Assembly: GCA_037903475.1 (NCBI GenBank)
Contig: JBAJFG010000080.1
Span: 496,001 to 560,000 of the forward strand
Direction of reading: 5' to 3'
DNA length: 64,000 nt
From: Ancylostoma caninum
Taxonomy: Eukaryota > Nematoda > Chromadorea > Rhabditida > Ancylostomatidae
The notes beneath the pieces were generated by a model. It saw nothing but the letters and a program-made list of their open reading frames with translations, did not search any database and was not told the DNA's origin. The translations under genes were made by a program, and so were the position numbers. Below, piece by piece: positions 1 through 11,700 of the stretch; the first letter of the stretch is position 1, and each line of letters begins with the position of its first letter.

Positions 1-1007
1 CTATGCGCCGCACCCTCCTATTATATGGCTGGATGACTGTGGAATCGCTGGGCGTTAGCCGTTATCTCGCTGGTGTAAGTCGAGATGTTTTTCCTGAGAT
101 AAACAGATAATGCGAAGTTATCTGCCCAATTGATGATTATCTCGGATGAGATGATCAGGTCATCTTAACGTGCGATTTGATAAAAATGTGTTGTTGTGGA
201 CTGAGTTAATTAAGCGCGTACATTTCGAGTACCCTGTTATTAGTACCTTCAGTGACTTCAGTGTTGCTTCTCTAGCGTCTCATGCAATTTCGTAAAATGC
301 TGTGTGCTACTTTTATTACTAGGTTTACCGCAAGCTGCACTAACGCGAATACTATCCTGAGCAATGTAATTATTACCTCAGGCTCAAATAGATGCAGAGA
401 ACTCCGAACATACGTAGACAAGAGTCGAGACCGCGGCGCGGCTCTCTTGGGCAGAGTCACGGGACCTCAACATAGTGTGCGCCTGCGTCTCTGCCCAAGA
501 AAGCTGCGCCACGTTCTCGACTCTTGTCTACGTACGTTTGGAGTTACCTATACATTAGGTGGGCAAAGATAGCAGTTGTGCCAAAAATTGTTCTTGCCAA
601 TTTCCACTGCTCATTTATTGTATTCATGAGCGCTGTGAGATATGGGAAATCGAAGTCACTGAGCCATTCCAGGTGCCATGTTTCTTATTTGAAGGAATCA
701 TCAAAAATGGAGACATTATGAGATATTTTGTGGTAAACTAAGGTACCTCCCATTCCAATTTCGACGATGTTTTTAGCACATGATGTGCGACTGTTTTGGT
801 TTACGACTGCATTGTTGAAGTCTGGTAGCACCGCAGTTTCCTTCAAACTGGGGTCGTATTGAACTGAGAATGCTTGTGATTCGCACTCAATTGTTAGCCA
901 GTCTCGACAGGGGTATAGCATGCACCCGTGATTTTTGAACCTCCCTCACAGTTGTAACGGCGTGTGAGATTTCTGATTTCTAAATACCTTGTTGGGTTGT
1001 TCAACTG
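1..1007. other. No gene seen; repeat-bearing flank
   Basis: I find no exon with convincing splice sites. Two overlapping plus-strand open frames here run through the hairpin repeat at 412-534 and share no family motif, so I read them as chance. The stretch otherwise looks like ordinary AT-rich intergenic or intronic DNA. Confidence 0.4.
412..534. repeat. Hairpin repeat, family H, copy 1
   Basis: An imperfect inverted repeat. The left arm (about 412-456) begins ACGTAGACAAGAGTCGAGA and ends CTCTTGGGCAGAG; the right arm (about 489-534) begins CTCTGCCCAAGA and ends GACTCTTGTCTACGT. The loop carries AGTGTGCGCCTGCGTCT. Closely related sequence recurs at 19874-20020 and, more diverged, at 23125-23225, followed each time by a GGAGTT/TCCTATACAT-like tail. 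Probably a small non-autonomous foldback element; no coding capacity. Confidence 0.6.
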
Positions 1008-1142
1008 CTCTGATAACCGTGCAGCAAAAATGGCGTAATGGTTCGAGTAGAAACGCTAGAGGCAACGGTTCTCAGTTGCTGTCATCCTTTCCTCGATTGC
1101 CGCTCAAGCTTTCGTCCGTTTAGCAGCAATTGCTGGTGGATG
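1008..1142. mobile_element. Truncated copy of the 253-bp MITE family
   Basis: Starts CTCTGATAACCGTGCAGCA, followed by the family's GGCGTAATGGTTCGAGTAGAAACGCTAG block and CAACGGTT..CAGTTGCTGTCATCCT. Only the left half is present; the right terminal repeat seen at 22088, 34973 and 40712 is missing, so this is a 3'-truncated or decayed insertion. Confidence 0.6.
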
Positions 1143-1938
1143 GCATGTTGCTTTTATTTCACCTTCTGTGCAAATCTTTTCCGTTTTCTCGGCCTGGCAT
1201 GAGCAAATCATGCGCACAGTGCAATTATTGTATCGGTTTGCTTCTGTTTCGCACTCAACCGGCAAACTGTAGTGATCCGGTATGACTAGGGCTTCTTTAG
1301 GCGAGACAGCGCATCTTCTGTTAAGAAGATGTGAGCGTTGTTACTGAACTGAAATGACGTTCACCGAGAATTCGTCTCTTTCGGGCACGTAAGGGAGAAG
1401 ATGTGCTGAATACTTCTTTTCTTTGTTGTGTAGAGTTTGATGGAGTAATTTCTAGATCTATTGGAGTTCTTGATACTCACTCTATGCGACGCACAAACTC
1501 ATACACCGTATCAGTTCTTGGTATGTGTGCTATTCTGAAAAAACAAACATGCCGGGAAAAGCAACAATCATCCACATGCTGAACCACTACGAAAATTGTC
1601 GCACGTAGAATAACTTGGATATTTTGAGGACTGCAGCAGTTCTGGCACTATTTCTTTCGTTGCGAGGGTTACATTTGTCCTGGATGCAAGATCCCATTTG
1701 TGCGCAATGTTTCTCGTTGAACACTTTGTAAACGCTATCTCACGTGAAAAACACATGCTTTCACACAAGTGAGCTCCATTGGTTTCCTAATCACCTTGAT
1801 GTTTCCCACCGTATGGTTTTGTGCAGTAGTTAGATGCAAAGTTCTGTATAGATTCTGGTAAACAACACTTTTCGTTCAGAAGTATGTTAACAGTTGTCTT
1901 TGTTCTCGCAAACGAGGTCTGCGGTATATCTCATATAC
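1143..1938. other. No feature seen
   Basis: No supported exon, repeat or RNA gene. The 66-codon minus frame at 1568-1768 lacks flanking splice sites that extend it and matches nothing I recognise. Confidence 0.35.
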
Positions 1939-2727
1939 CTATGTTGGCAGGCTGATGTGCTGGTAATTAATGTTAATATTGCTAAACAGTACTCCTGGCT
2001 CAACATTTGTCCAGTGCTCTGCTGGGTATTTCAATTTAGAACTTGCGATGAAGCTGGAAAGTGCCTGTCCTTTCTCGGCTTCAAAAGGTTCTACTGGTGG
2101 GATAGCCATTTGCTTGAAGTACGTTTTCAATTCCCAATCACCTGTCAAGCTCCTGGTACTCTTATCTGGCTCACTCATACTCTCGTTCTCACTCTCCGAC
2201 TGACCTGAGCTCCCCGGTTCCTCGCTTCTCGGGAATTTCTTGAGCGTCTCGTCTTGAGTCGGATAGTGAGAACGAGTTTGGCTACTAACAACGCTCCTGG
2301 ACACCTTGCCGCAAATCTTTTAATGATTTCGAAGACTTCTGGAAGAATTTCCCTTCAGATTGCGTGATTTGAGACCTTTCCATGACTGATAGCCGTCCCA
2401 CCCATCTGGCCGAGGGGTGTAGTCCTCCCAGGGGCAGCACCTCCTCTCTGGGGACACAGTTTGATCCTCTCCTAGAGATTCGTAGTGAACGTTGACGCGT
2501 CCTGTATTATCCAAATTTGTAGTCTACGGATGATCTACACAAAACAACATACTGGCGGTTTCCTCGCGCTCGTCCTTTGCACAATGTAGCAACCTCATCA
2601 ATACCGACCAAAAATAAGGAAAGGTGGGTACGACTGTAAGAGCTAAATTAGTGAAAACTCGCTCTTTCTTCCTACCCCCAAGCTGATTTTGTTCCGCTCT
2701 GTAACACTGATGCTCATTTGTTTCCAA
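1939..2727 (-). pseudogene. Decayed gag-like retroelement frame
   Basis: One minus-strand reading frame stays open from 2727 to 1939 apart from two stop codons (after the VDHP and SLRNH segments). The last 121 codons contain an acidic, Ser-rich stretch (GSSGQSESENESMSE) followed by IPPVEPFEAEKG..LSSFI..SKLKYPAEHW. That block (aromatic, acidic, then F-x-x-F-x-KYP..W) resembles the matrix/capsid start of gag polyproteins of nematode Gypsy/Cer-type LTR elements. No protease or reverse transcriptase domain follows and no LTR was recognised nearby, so this looks like an isolated, broken remnant. Alternatively it could be a host gene with in-phase introns. The gag reading is an inference from motif shape only. 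Confidence 0.4.
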
Positions 2728-3751
2728 ATGCCATGTAGGTGGAACTCACGAGGGGTAGCTCACGTGACGAAGAGTGGAACACCTCATGGACTCAACCTCG
2801 ACTTCAAGCATTCTCCTCGTGCTTTGCAAGTGGCATCGTAGAGAACTGGCAAAGTATCATGAGATGTTTGACCGTATAGGTTACAGATCAAACAACGGGA
2901 GCCACTTTCAGATCTCTGACAACGACGGTTTTGCTGAAACCTTAGGTCAATAAAATTCCATCATAACAACATGGTGGGTATTGTGGGAACGGAGACTCTT
3001 GAACTATGTGTGGTCCGTATGCACAATAAAGGCGGTGGTTCAGTGGGATATTTATTACTGTACAAGTGAGGGTGAGCGAAGAGAAAAGTGAGTGCCTCGT
3101 ACGGCTTACAACATCATATTGACTAGTGCATAAGACGGGTTAGTCCCACCCCTCCACAGGCGGTCTACCATGAGTGATGACTACAAGTACAATAGGGATA
3201 ATCGATTCGTCGATGATAGTGTGGCATAGTAAAACAAGTGATACTATTCACCAAGTTCAAAAATGCTAAGGTTAGGAGACAAACGAACATGGGAATCTTT
3301 GAGGGTAGAGAATCAAGGCGATGAATCCCCAACATTAGTGCTCAGAATATATCTGGTCTATTTGCGATTTTTCTCTCCAATCTGAGAAGTATGATGATGA
3401 CGCTCGAATTTCGCATTCATCCTAGTTAAATTTGGTCAAACACTGACTGAAGGTGCTCTGACTTGAAGGTGCTGTCAAACGCAGTCTCCTTATCAAATTG
3501 AAGTGATATTTTTAGTCAATCCATATGGAAGATTTATCGGAACAACGTCATAGAAATACCAGTTATACGATACTAACTCTTTGATGATCATCCCGAAAAC
3601 TTTTCAAACCGCCCTCATATATGATTTTTATAGCGCCGTTGATTTAAACCAATACACAGACTCTAAATCTTTCTGATTGTGAGTACAATGTGCTAAATTA
3701 GTGCATAATTACCCGTTTTTTTCAGAGAAGTTCGGCAAATATTTGAATAAT
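2728..3751. other. No feature seen
   Basis: AT-rich sequence with no supported exon or recognised repeat. Confidence 0.35.
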
Positions 3752-3862
3752 TTCAGGTACGTTGCTATAGCAGGGCTCGCGCGGAATTCATACCATCAAT
3801 TTCTACAATTTACTGATTGTGAGCTATGCTTCAGGTACGTTGCTATAGCAGGGCTCGCGCGG
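3752..3862 (+). repeat. Short direct repeat (33 bp, two copies)
   Basis: Copies at 3752-3784 and 3830-3862 share TTCAGGTACGTTGCTATAGC and GGGCTCGCGCGG. The spacer contains two TGATTGTGAGCTATGCT-like stretches, so the unit is duplicated with some rearrangement. No function is evident. Confidence 0.7.
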
Positions 3863-3909
3863 GATTGTGAGCTATGCTCCCCCCAGTGGGACGCAGAAAG
3901 TGGACGGGC

Positions 3910-3932
3910 GGGGGGGGGGGGGGGGGGGGGGG
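3910..3932 (+). repeat. Homopolymer (G)23
   Basis: Uninterrupted run of 23 G. It is the longest of about nine G or C tracts of ten or more bases in the window. Confidence 0.95.
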
Positions 3933-3997
3933 AAAAAAGTGGGGTTTCGGCCGATTTGGGGACCCAGACGGAAAATCTGTATATATAAAAGTGAAAG

Positions 3998-3998
<1 letters not shown>

Positions 3999-4080
<82 letters not shown>
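3999..4080 (+). repeat. (TG)41 microsatellite
   Basis: Perfect dinucleotide array followed by TTTGTGTGTATG. It creates spurious Cys/Val and Thr/His open frames on both strands, which are not genes. Confidence 0.97.
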
Positions 4081-4084
<4 letters not shown>

Positions 4085-4092
4085 TGTGTATG

Positions 4093-4800
4093 TTCCTTAT
4101 AGAAATCGCGGAGGATGAACCGATCCGGACCAAATTTTGCACACAGGCCCAGCGGGGGCTGGCGGAGGTTACAGGCTACTTTGCACCTGGGATTATCGAT
4201 CGGTTTATCGATTATATCGATTTTATCGATTTTCAAAATTTTTGTCCAGGGGTCGATGAGAACATGTCTACTAGGGTTCTTCAATATGCTGAACACGACT
4301 ACGCCAGCCGTTTTGCATGGCGGTATCGATTTATTGATTTTATTGATTTTCTACAACTTTCGCTCGGTCATCGGGGAGGACATGCCCACTGGGGTTTTCG
4401 AATGTGCTGAATACGAATATGGCAACCCCTCTCAATGACGGTATCGATTTACTGATTTTATCGATTTTTCGCAGCTTCTACTCAGGGGTCAGTGAGGACA
4501 CATATACTGGAATTATGCGCTGATCATGAATATGACAACCACTATGCATGGAACAGTTATTGGTTTTATCGGATTTTTAATCAAGTTTTTGACTTTTTCC
4601 CCTACTTCTCGGTTAAGAGTAAGAGCGCATTTACTGAGGTTCTCAAAAATGTTGATCGCAATTATGGCATGCTTTTTTCATAAAGTTATTATCCAAATAA
4701 CTTCACTATTTCATTTTTCGCCTATATGTCGGTTGAATGAGGGTCATTCAGGTCCGTCATCATGCTGATCACCAAAATGATGAGCATTTTCAATGGATTT
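4093..4800 (+). repeat. Degenerate tandem array of about 119-bp units with ATCGAT clusters
   Basis: After a GAAATCGCGGAGGATGAACC leader, five related units start near 4251, 4366, 4487, 4610 and 4730 (spacings 115, 121, 123, 120). Each begins GGTC/GGTT..GAG, contains TGCTGAACACGA- or TGCTGATCA-like text in its middle, and ends in TATCGATTTATTGATTTTATCGA-like T-rich sequence. Units decay from left to right. Similar unit text (GCTGAACACGATTACCAACG) occurs near 8700 and in the foldback element at 30267-30832, so this is part of a dispersed repeat family. Confidence 0.7.
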
Positions 4801-5463
4801 ACCGGTAGTAGCAGATTTCCTCATCAGTGTGAAATAGCCGGGGTAGTAGAACACCCGAGCGAAGCCGGGCATAGTAAAATTGATAAAAACATTAATTATA
4901 ATAAATAATAAATAAAAATCATATCAAAATTAATAATAAAAATGAACAACTAAAAATAAACCAATACAAGATTTTTATTTGTACTGTAAAGCAATTTCGA
5001 AAATTTGGCGACCCGTTCTCGGGGAGGGGGGGGGGGCGCCCCCACCGCTGCGTCCACCACTGGCTCCCACCGTCTAATGAATTATCGGTTCTCCTTGGCA
5101 AGAAGGGCTCCATTGCGTCCTGACTTTTTATCCAAGCTTTTTCATCATAATCGACGCCAAAGGTTTTTAATATTTATGCAGCAACTTAAGCATCGTACAC
5201 TCAAACGTTAGACCTCCTGCTCATTCTCTCGACTTCAATTGTTCCGTACGTGCGAAGAAGAAAAACACTTCTGGTAATCTCGTCGTATTCACTCAAACTA
5301 CGTCATTCTTTGCACATATTTGAACACATGAATGAAATTGTTTATAAATATAAATAACTGAATACAACCACAATGATGAACTCGTGGGAGAAATTAACAG
5401 TGATCTAGAAATCGAGAAAAATATCGAGAAAGCTGGAATAATTGGAAGATACTACGAAAAATG
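4801..5463. other. 3' flank of the zinc-finger gene; no gene seen
   Basis: AT-rich segment (4875-4980), an 11-G tract at 5026-5036 next to CGCC repeats, then plain sequence. It presumably contains the 3' UTR of the minus-strand zinc-finger gene ending at 5464, but I could not fix a polyadenylation signal. Confidence 0.35.
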
Positions 5464-6662
5464 TCACGGACGGGCGGGTGCAGGAACGCCAAGCATATGT
5501 CTCGTATAAGTGACATGAGCAGTAAGAGCGCGTTTATCCTAGAACAACACCATTGCAAGGACCAAAACGATATTTAAAAAAAAAATAACACAAGGCGAAG
5601 TTTGCAGAGAATATCCCCACCTTAAAAGGCCGGCCACAGTCTGTGCACATACACTGCATATCTTCAGCACCCAAATGCAGCTTCTTATGTTTCATCAATG
5701 TGATACGATTCTTTAAAGGTTTGAAACAAACATCACACTGCACTTCGCCTTCAGAATGTAACTAGAAATTGAACAATCCGTAACAATGAAGTAGTATCTC
5801 TCGCTCTCAATGCCTCATCTTTGAATACTTGGGCCAACAACAATATCATGGAAATTGGACTGATCAATCCACTAACGACAGAATCGTGTGCGTGTACCCT
5901 TCTTTCAGGAAAAGCGAGACCACCGTGATGCTTGAGGAGATGCATTCTATGTACAATCACACCATTTCTGCATTCTTTCCAACATAAACATGGTAATGCA
6001 ACTAAAAGCTTGGTTATTGCTTTGATCTGCAATTGAGTCAGCATGCTGAAAGGCTTGCAAAATTGACGTAGACCAATCTACGTAGAAAACCTAGGTTCGA
6101 ATAGTGCGATGGTCTCACATTTCCGAATGGAGGGTACAAGTGCATCCATGGGCTAACGACGTTTCTGTCCGTGCCTTGCCTACACATCAAATGAAAATTT
6201 TCACATAACATATATTTCTAGAGTAAATCTGCAGAGGTTACCCTCAAATACAGGATGATACACAATACAGCAAGAAGTCTTACTTTTACATTATGTAGAT
6301 AAAGTCCTTTGGAAGATGGAAAATCTATTCGACATAAGTAACAGAAAGTGTTCCTATAATCATTTTCGCTAGCAGCAGCATTAGTGGCGTCAACCTGAAA
6401 CAAACCGACTGGCTGGCTGACTGCGAACAATCTATTTATAGCAACTCCGTCGTTGTCGTTCAAAGTGCTCAGTTATAGTGGTTCACAATCTACAAAAATT
6501 TAAGCACTGAGATGCTCAGAAAACTGCACTCACATCTACTTCGCGTCCTTCAGCCATGCGTTGCAGCAAGGAATTTTTAACCCTAGTTGATGCTGAGTTT
6601 TTCTTCAGTTCTGCCTTTGAAGGACGCTGTTCTGGAGTCGGCTCTGGCAAGGGGTCTACCAC
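5464..6662 (-). CDS. C2H2 zinc-finger protein, C-terminal 4 exons (5' end not found)
   Basis: Four exons on the minus strand join with every junction in phase 0: 6662-6534, 6394-6284, 5761-5621, 5538-5464 (stop TGA at 5464-5466). All have AG acceptors (TTTCAG, TTTCAG, TTCTAG, TTCTAG) and GT donors (GTGAGT, GTAAG, GTGGGG). The joined 151 residues hold three C2H2 fingers (partial numbering): C61-x2-C64-x12-H77-x4-H82, C89-x2-C92-x12-H105-x3-H109, C119-x2-C122-x12-H135-x5-H141. Fingers 1 and 3 are complete only after splicing, which strongly supports the model. The first exon is Pro/Lys/Ser-rich and probably a linker. The protein likely binds nucleic acid in the nucleus; target unknown. The true start must lie upstream of 6662, possibly beyond the transposons, because the first exon opens at an acceptor without an ATG. 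Confidence 0.85.
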
Positions 6663-6876
6663 CTGAAACGAAGCAAATGTGTGCAGCACTGTAGAATGTA
6701 CTCAAGTGAGCAATTCCAAAATATCGGTAACACCCAATCTCATTAAAGTCTGCTTTTCATAATGATCGTATCGCTATCAAACAGTATTCATCTGAAGTAG
6801 TTGGAGACATCGTTGCACTGAACAAGTACTGCTATGGGATCAATGCACATGCATAGCAAAATATGTGGTAGGAGGT

Positions 6877-7916
6877 ACAGGGGTATCAAAAAGTTTCCGG
6901 CCTGGACCACTTGCAGATTAGCAACCGCAGTTAAATTTCAAAGGAAATAAATATGCATCCCTCGAAGACGAAAACACTTTTCAACTTGTCATTCTATTAG
7001 ACTCACCCGATTTTATAAAAAAAAACTTTATCACCCGAATATAATCACAGAAAGTAGATTCTTTTTCGTCATTTGTTTTTTTCCGCTGAAGTGGTATTTC
7101 AGTTTTTCTCACTTATTCTAGTAACTAATCCCCAGACCCCTTCTACAAACTGGCTGAATTAGCGAAATGCATTCGCATTATCATGAAGCAATATTATTTT
7201 GTGAAAAAGGATGTCTCACTGAAGAGCCTGAATTCCGTGGTTGAATTTCTGTAGTCATTTTTCTTGACTCGTTCCCGAAAGGGGGAAACAAAATAGCATT
7301 GTAATTATTTACTTCATTAGCGTTTATGTACGTTAGGTGACACTATCTTCTCTCTATCGCCCAGAACGTTGGGCAAGACGTTTTCACTCCCGCTTCCGTG
7401 TTCGATCGCACTGCTTTCAGAGATCTGTCCGCCCTGACCCGTTGCTCCGCGCTTGAGACTTCAAATCTTGGCAGTGAATTCGTCACTTACCGGCAGTCAA
7501 GATACTATAGAATTTACTTTCCGCTTTCTACAACACTCCCAAAGATCTTCTACGAATATTCAACTGGGGTTTTCTTGTTGAACACCGAAAAGGGTTTAGA
7601 AACACTGCGAGGATTAAGACTATAAGGTGCAAGAAGGCTTATTCTTTGCTCAGAATTCAGGGACGGATTTAGATTTTGTCCAATAATGTTCGATAAGAAA
7701 ACGAAAATTCGTCGGTTGCTTGTCGCTCGATACACACTTTTTGAGCGATAACCATACATCGGCTTGAATAAAACGTTCTTATTTCTGGGAGGTTTAACGA
7801 AATCTCATGAAACTTCGCAAACTAACGTGAAAGGCCTCACGCCGCATGGCGTTCTCAAAACTGTACAGAAATATGGAATAAGCGAGCGAAGGCCGGAAAC
7901 TTTTTGATACCCCTGT
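6877..7916. mobile_element. Mariner-type inverted-repeat element, non-autonomous
   Basis: A perfect 26-bp terminal inverted repeat: left 6877-6902 beginning ACAGGGGTATCAAAAAGTTT and ending TCCGGCC, right 7891-7916. Its pattern (ACAGG...TAAG/AAAGT..CCGG.C) is that of mariner (irritans-type) ends. Excluding the outer A/T, the flanks are TA on the left and TT on the right, a slightly decayed TA duplication. The 1040-bp interior shows no transposase frame, so it is an internally deleted or scrambled copy. It sits just upstream of the zinc-finger exons, probably in an intron of that gene. Confidence 0.75.
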
Positions 7917-8725
7917 TTATATGTACAGTGAGTGTCCATTGAACTGACTCCCCTGCAGACGTGAGGCGCCTCCAGCGCTGGGATCGCTATTTTGCACCGC
8001 AACAGCTAATCGTATATATTTTCAATAGTTTTTGTTGTATTTAATCATTTCGCGAAAGAAAAAAAAACACGAGACGGCGCTAAAATTAGCCACCATGGCG
8101 AAGCAAGCTGAAGATTGCAGCGCGCTGCGCGAATGTTCCACAGTACACCCTCAAATCGGTAGAGTTCGCAGTTTCCCTGACGCCCACTGCCCAGAAATCG
8201 TCAAATGGTGCGCCTGAGGCCGAATTCCGGCGTGGTCGCGGCCAGCTACCTCTGGCCGGTCAGATTTGGCCACCGACATGTACATTACTGTAGATACCGT
8301 ATCTCACAGAATCCCCTCAAATTTCTCGAAGAGGGTTTATTCGCTCAGATTTCTCAGAGAGGGGTTATTCGACTTGTAGATCACAAACACCGTATTCATT
8401 TTGTACCATACTCTCGTTTCGGAGAGATTTCATTTGGTGGTAGAAAAAGTACATGATTCCGGCGCCATCTAGTTAGCCCTAAATGCCCACGAAAGCCGCC
8501 ATATCGTGGCCAAAATATTCAGCAAAACAACTCGCTGAAATCCTGCATAAACAGGTTATTTAAGGCGCTCCACACTAAAATCGCATCAATTTCGTATAAT
8601 AGCCCCATTATAGTGGGACCATGGTAGGGGTACGGTAGGTATGGTATTTCACAGAATTTTCTGAAACCGTGCATATGCGGCTACTTGAGGTGCTGAACAC
8701 GATTACCAACGTCATTTTGCATGCT
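7917..8725. other. Diverged dispersed repeat; no gene seen
   Basis: 8280-8450 and 8600-8725 contain text (TACCGTATCTCACAGAATC, GAGGGTTTATTCG, GGTGCTGAACACGATTACC) matching parts of the foldback element at 30267-30832 and the tandem units at 4251-4800. A short plus frame starts at ACCATGGCG (8096) but has no supported downstream exon. Confidence 0.4.
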
Positions 8726-8738
8726 ATAGCCGTTATCC
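8726..8738 (+). repeat. Target-site duplication, left of RTE copy 1
   Basis: ATAGCCGTTATCC, repeated exactly at 12154-12166 right after the element's 3' tail. Confidence 0.9.
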
Positions 8739-11700
8739 CACGGATCTCCCTCATACGAGGGATCCCAGCCGGTTAGTCGCGAGGCTACGTGGCGCGTCCC
8801 TAGGTGGCGGATAGGGGGCTAATCGCGGACCAAACGCGACCTTGTGCCTGCCCTGAGACGCGGGTGGATTCAGGGGATGGACTCCCTGTCTCTGCAGTGT
8901 CGGAACGATCTATACCTTCTGTCAGCGCGTGGGCGTGTTCATGCATGCGTGCATGGGTGTGCTTGCGTGTCTGCAGATTGTATCCTGCACATCTATCCGA
9001 CCAAAAGCCCTGCATTCAAGTGACTGGGAGGTACAAGGGAGGCGGTTCGGAGTCGCCTCCAACAAATAAGCTCCATCGTCCACTCCCGGGAAGCCCGGCT
9101 AACTTCCCGGTGAAATCACACTCTAGCCTCCCACGGGGGAATAGAGCCCAGCAAGCTATCTCCTGTGGGAATCAAATTTTTCAAGCTCGACACAGCAATA
9201 TTAGAGAGTGTTCCCCTGATCTCGGAAGAGTCACTGGTACGGCAGCGCCAGTGAGGACGAGGTCCGAGGGGTTATCTAGGCTGCCTAAAACCAGAAGGAC
9301 TATGATGACGGTCTGTACCTTCAACGCACGCACGCTTGCATCGGAGGCTTCCATCGAGGATTTGATGATGCAGGCCAGGAAGATCAGGTACGACGTCATC
9401 GGACTGACCGAGACGAGGAGACACCGACCATTGAACGCCACCTTCGACACTGGAGAAGAACTGTTCCTTGGAACCTGCGACAGTAGAGGAGTTGGTGGAG
9501 TCGGTGTCCTCGTCAACACGAACTTGGTCATGAACATCGACTCATTCGAACAGCTAACAACCCGAATCGGACGTTTGCGGTTGAGAAGATGTGGATCAAT
9601 ACCGGCCTTGACAATCTTCGTCGCCTACGCTCCAACATCCAGCTACGACGAAGGGGATATCGAGGCCTTCTATATGGACTTGGAGAAGTTCTACAGGGAA
9701 GACCACACATTCTACAAGATCATCGTTGGCGATTTCAACGCCAAGATTGGTCCTAGGAGAACGCCTGAGGAACTTCACATCGGTACCCACGGCCTGCAGT
9801 GGAACGAACAGGGAGAGAGGCTGTCTGAGTTCATCATGACGACGAAGACCATCCATGGTAACTCACAATTTCAGAAGCCAACCTCCCTACGCTGGACGTG
9901 GGAGTCACCCGGTGGAGAGTACCATAATGAAATTGACCACATCATCGTCAATCGAAGGTTCTGCCTGACCGACGTCGGTGTTGTACCAAAGTTCTACACC
10001 GGATCCGACCATCGCCTCCTTCGTGCAAGATTCTTCTTCTCACGCAAAGGAGAGAAAGCCGTGAAGTTTAAGAGAAGGAGTCCCAAACCCGTCATCAATT
10101 GGGATCTTTTCACTTCGCTAGCCGGCTTTTGGGAAGATGCGGTTGTCGACAACATCGACGAAGAGTACGATCGGCTTGTACAGCATCTCCGCGACAGCGC
10201 AAAGAGCGCTGAGGGTTTAAGAGTCACCAAGAGACGACTGTCTTACGAGACCCTCGAGCTTATACGCCAGCGTGGAGCCGCGAGAGCCGCAGGCAACTAC
10301 CAGTTAACGTCCGAGCTCGCAAAACGGTGCAGAGAAGCGATAAAAGAAGACCTAAAGGAGAGACGAGCAGCAGTGTTGGCCGAAGCCGCAGAGGCAGGGA
10401 AAAGCATTCGCTGCACCCGCCGAGACTTCGCCAATCGCAAGACCAAGATGTCCGCCCTCCGGCGCCCAGACGGAACAATTTCTTCATCAAGACGGGTAAT
10501 GGAGAAGGTCATCTACGACTTCTACTCGGATCTCTTCGATAGCCACGTCCACCTCCCTCAATGTCATCTTAGGGAGGACGGGTATGTTGTCCCATCGGTT
10601 CTCCCTTCCGAAATCCGACATGCCATCAAGTCGGTGAAGAACCGTACAGCACCAGGCCCCGACAGGATTCGACCGGAACATCTGAAGAACCTACCGCCAA
10701 TTCTCATTACCACCTTGGCTAGGCTTTTCACGCGGTACCTCTCGGAATGCAAGGTACCTAACCAATGGAAGACCAGCAGGACTGTGTTGCTGTACAAGAA
10801 GGGAGACCCGCAGGATATTGGCAATTATCGCCCCATCTGCCTACTGTCCGTCGTCTACAAGCTTTTCACGCGAGTGATCCTCAATAGGATCGAAAGGACA
10901 CTAGACGAGGGACAGCCGTGCGAGCAAGCAGGGTTTCGAAAAGGATTCAGTACGATCGACCACATACACACCGTCACTAGACTCATCGAAGTATCGCGAG
11001 AGTATAAGATGCCCCTCTGTCTCACGTTCATCGATTTGAAGAAAGCCTTCGACTCTGTTGAGACGGAAGCGGTGTTGGAAGCCCTGGGCAACCAGGGCAT
11101 ACCTACTCAATACATCAAGGTATTTCGTGAGCTCTACAGCAACTTCACGACCAGGATTTCTCCATTCTACGACGACATCACCATCGACGTCAAGAGAGGG
11201 GTTCGGCAAGGCGATACCGTGTCGCCAAAACTATTCAGCGCCACTCTCGAAGACGTCATGCGGAAACTGGAATGGGATAGCATGGGAGTGCAAGTTGATG
11301 GCCGGCGACTTAGTCATCTTCGCTTCGCTGACGACATCGTTCTTATAACACCAACCATCAGCGAAGCGGAACAGATGCTGGCCGACTTCGAGGACGCGTG
11401 TGGAAAGATTGGTCTCCAGCTGAATCTGACGAAGACGATGTTCATGAAGAACGGATGGGTCCCGGATGCCCCATTCTCGCTCAACGGAACGACCATATCC
11501 GAATGTTCCAGCTACGTATACCTAGGTCGGGAAGTCAACATGATGAACGACCTCGCTCCAGAGCTGGGCAGGAGGAAAAGAGCGGCTTGGGGAGCTTACA
11601 AGAGCATCGAGGACGTAGTGAAGAAGACGAAGAACACCAGGCTCCGTGCCCACCTCTTCAACACAACCGTTCTCCCTGCTTTGACCTACGCCTCAGAAAC

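Noticed and set aside
282..572. 96-codon plus frame
   Set aside because: Runs through the hairpin repeat H and has no splice or family support.
3796..4410. Long frames on both strands through the TG repeat (up to 178 codons)
   Set aside because: They exist only because a (TG)n array lacks stops in most frames; Cys-Val and Thr-His dipeptide runs are not protein.
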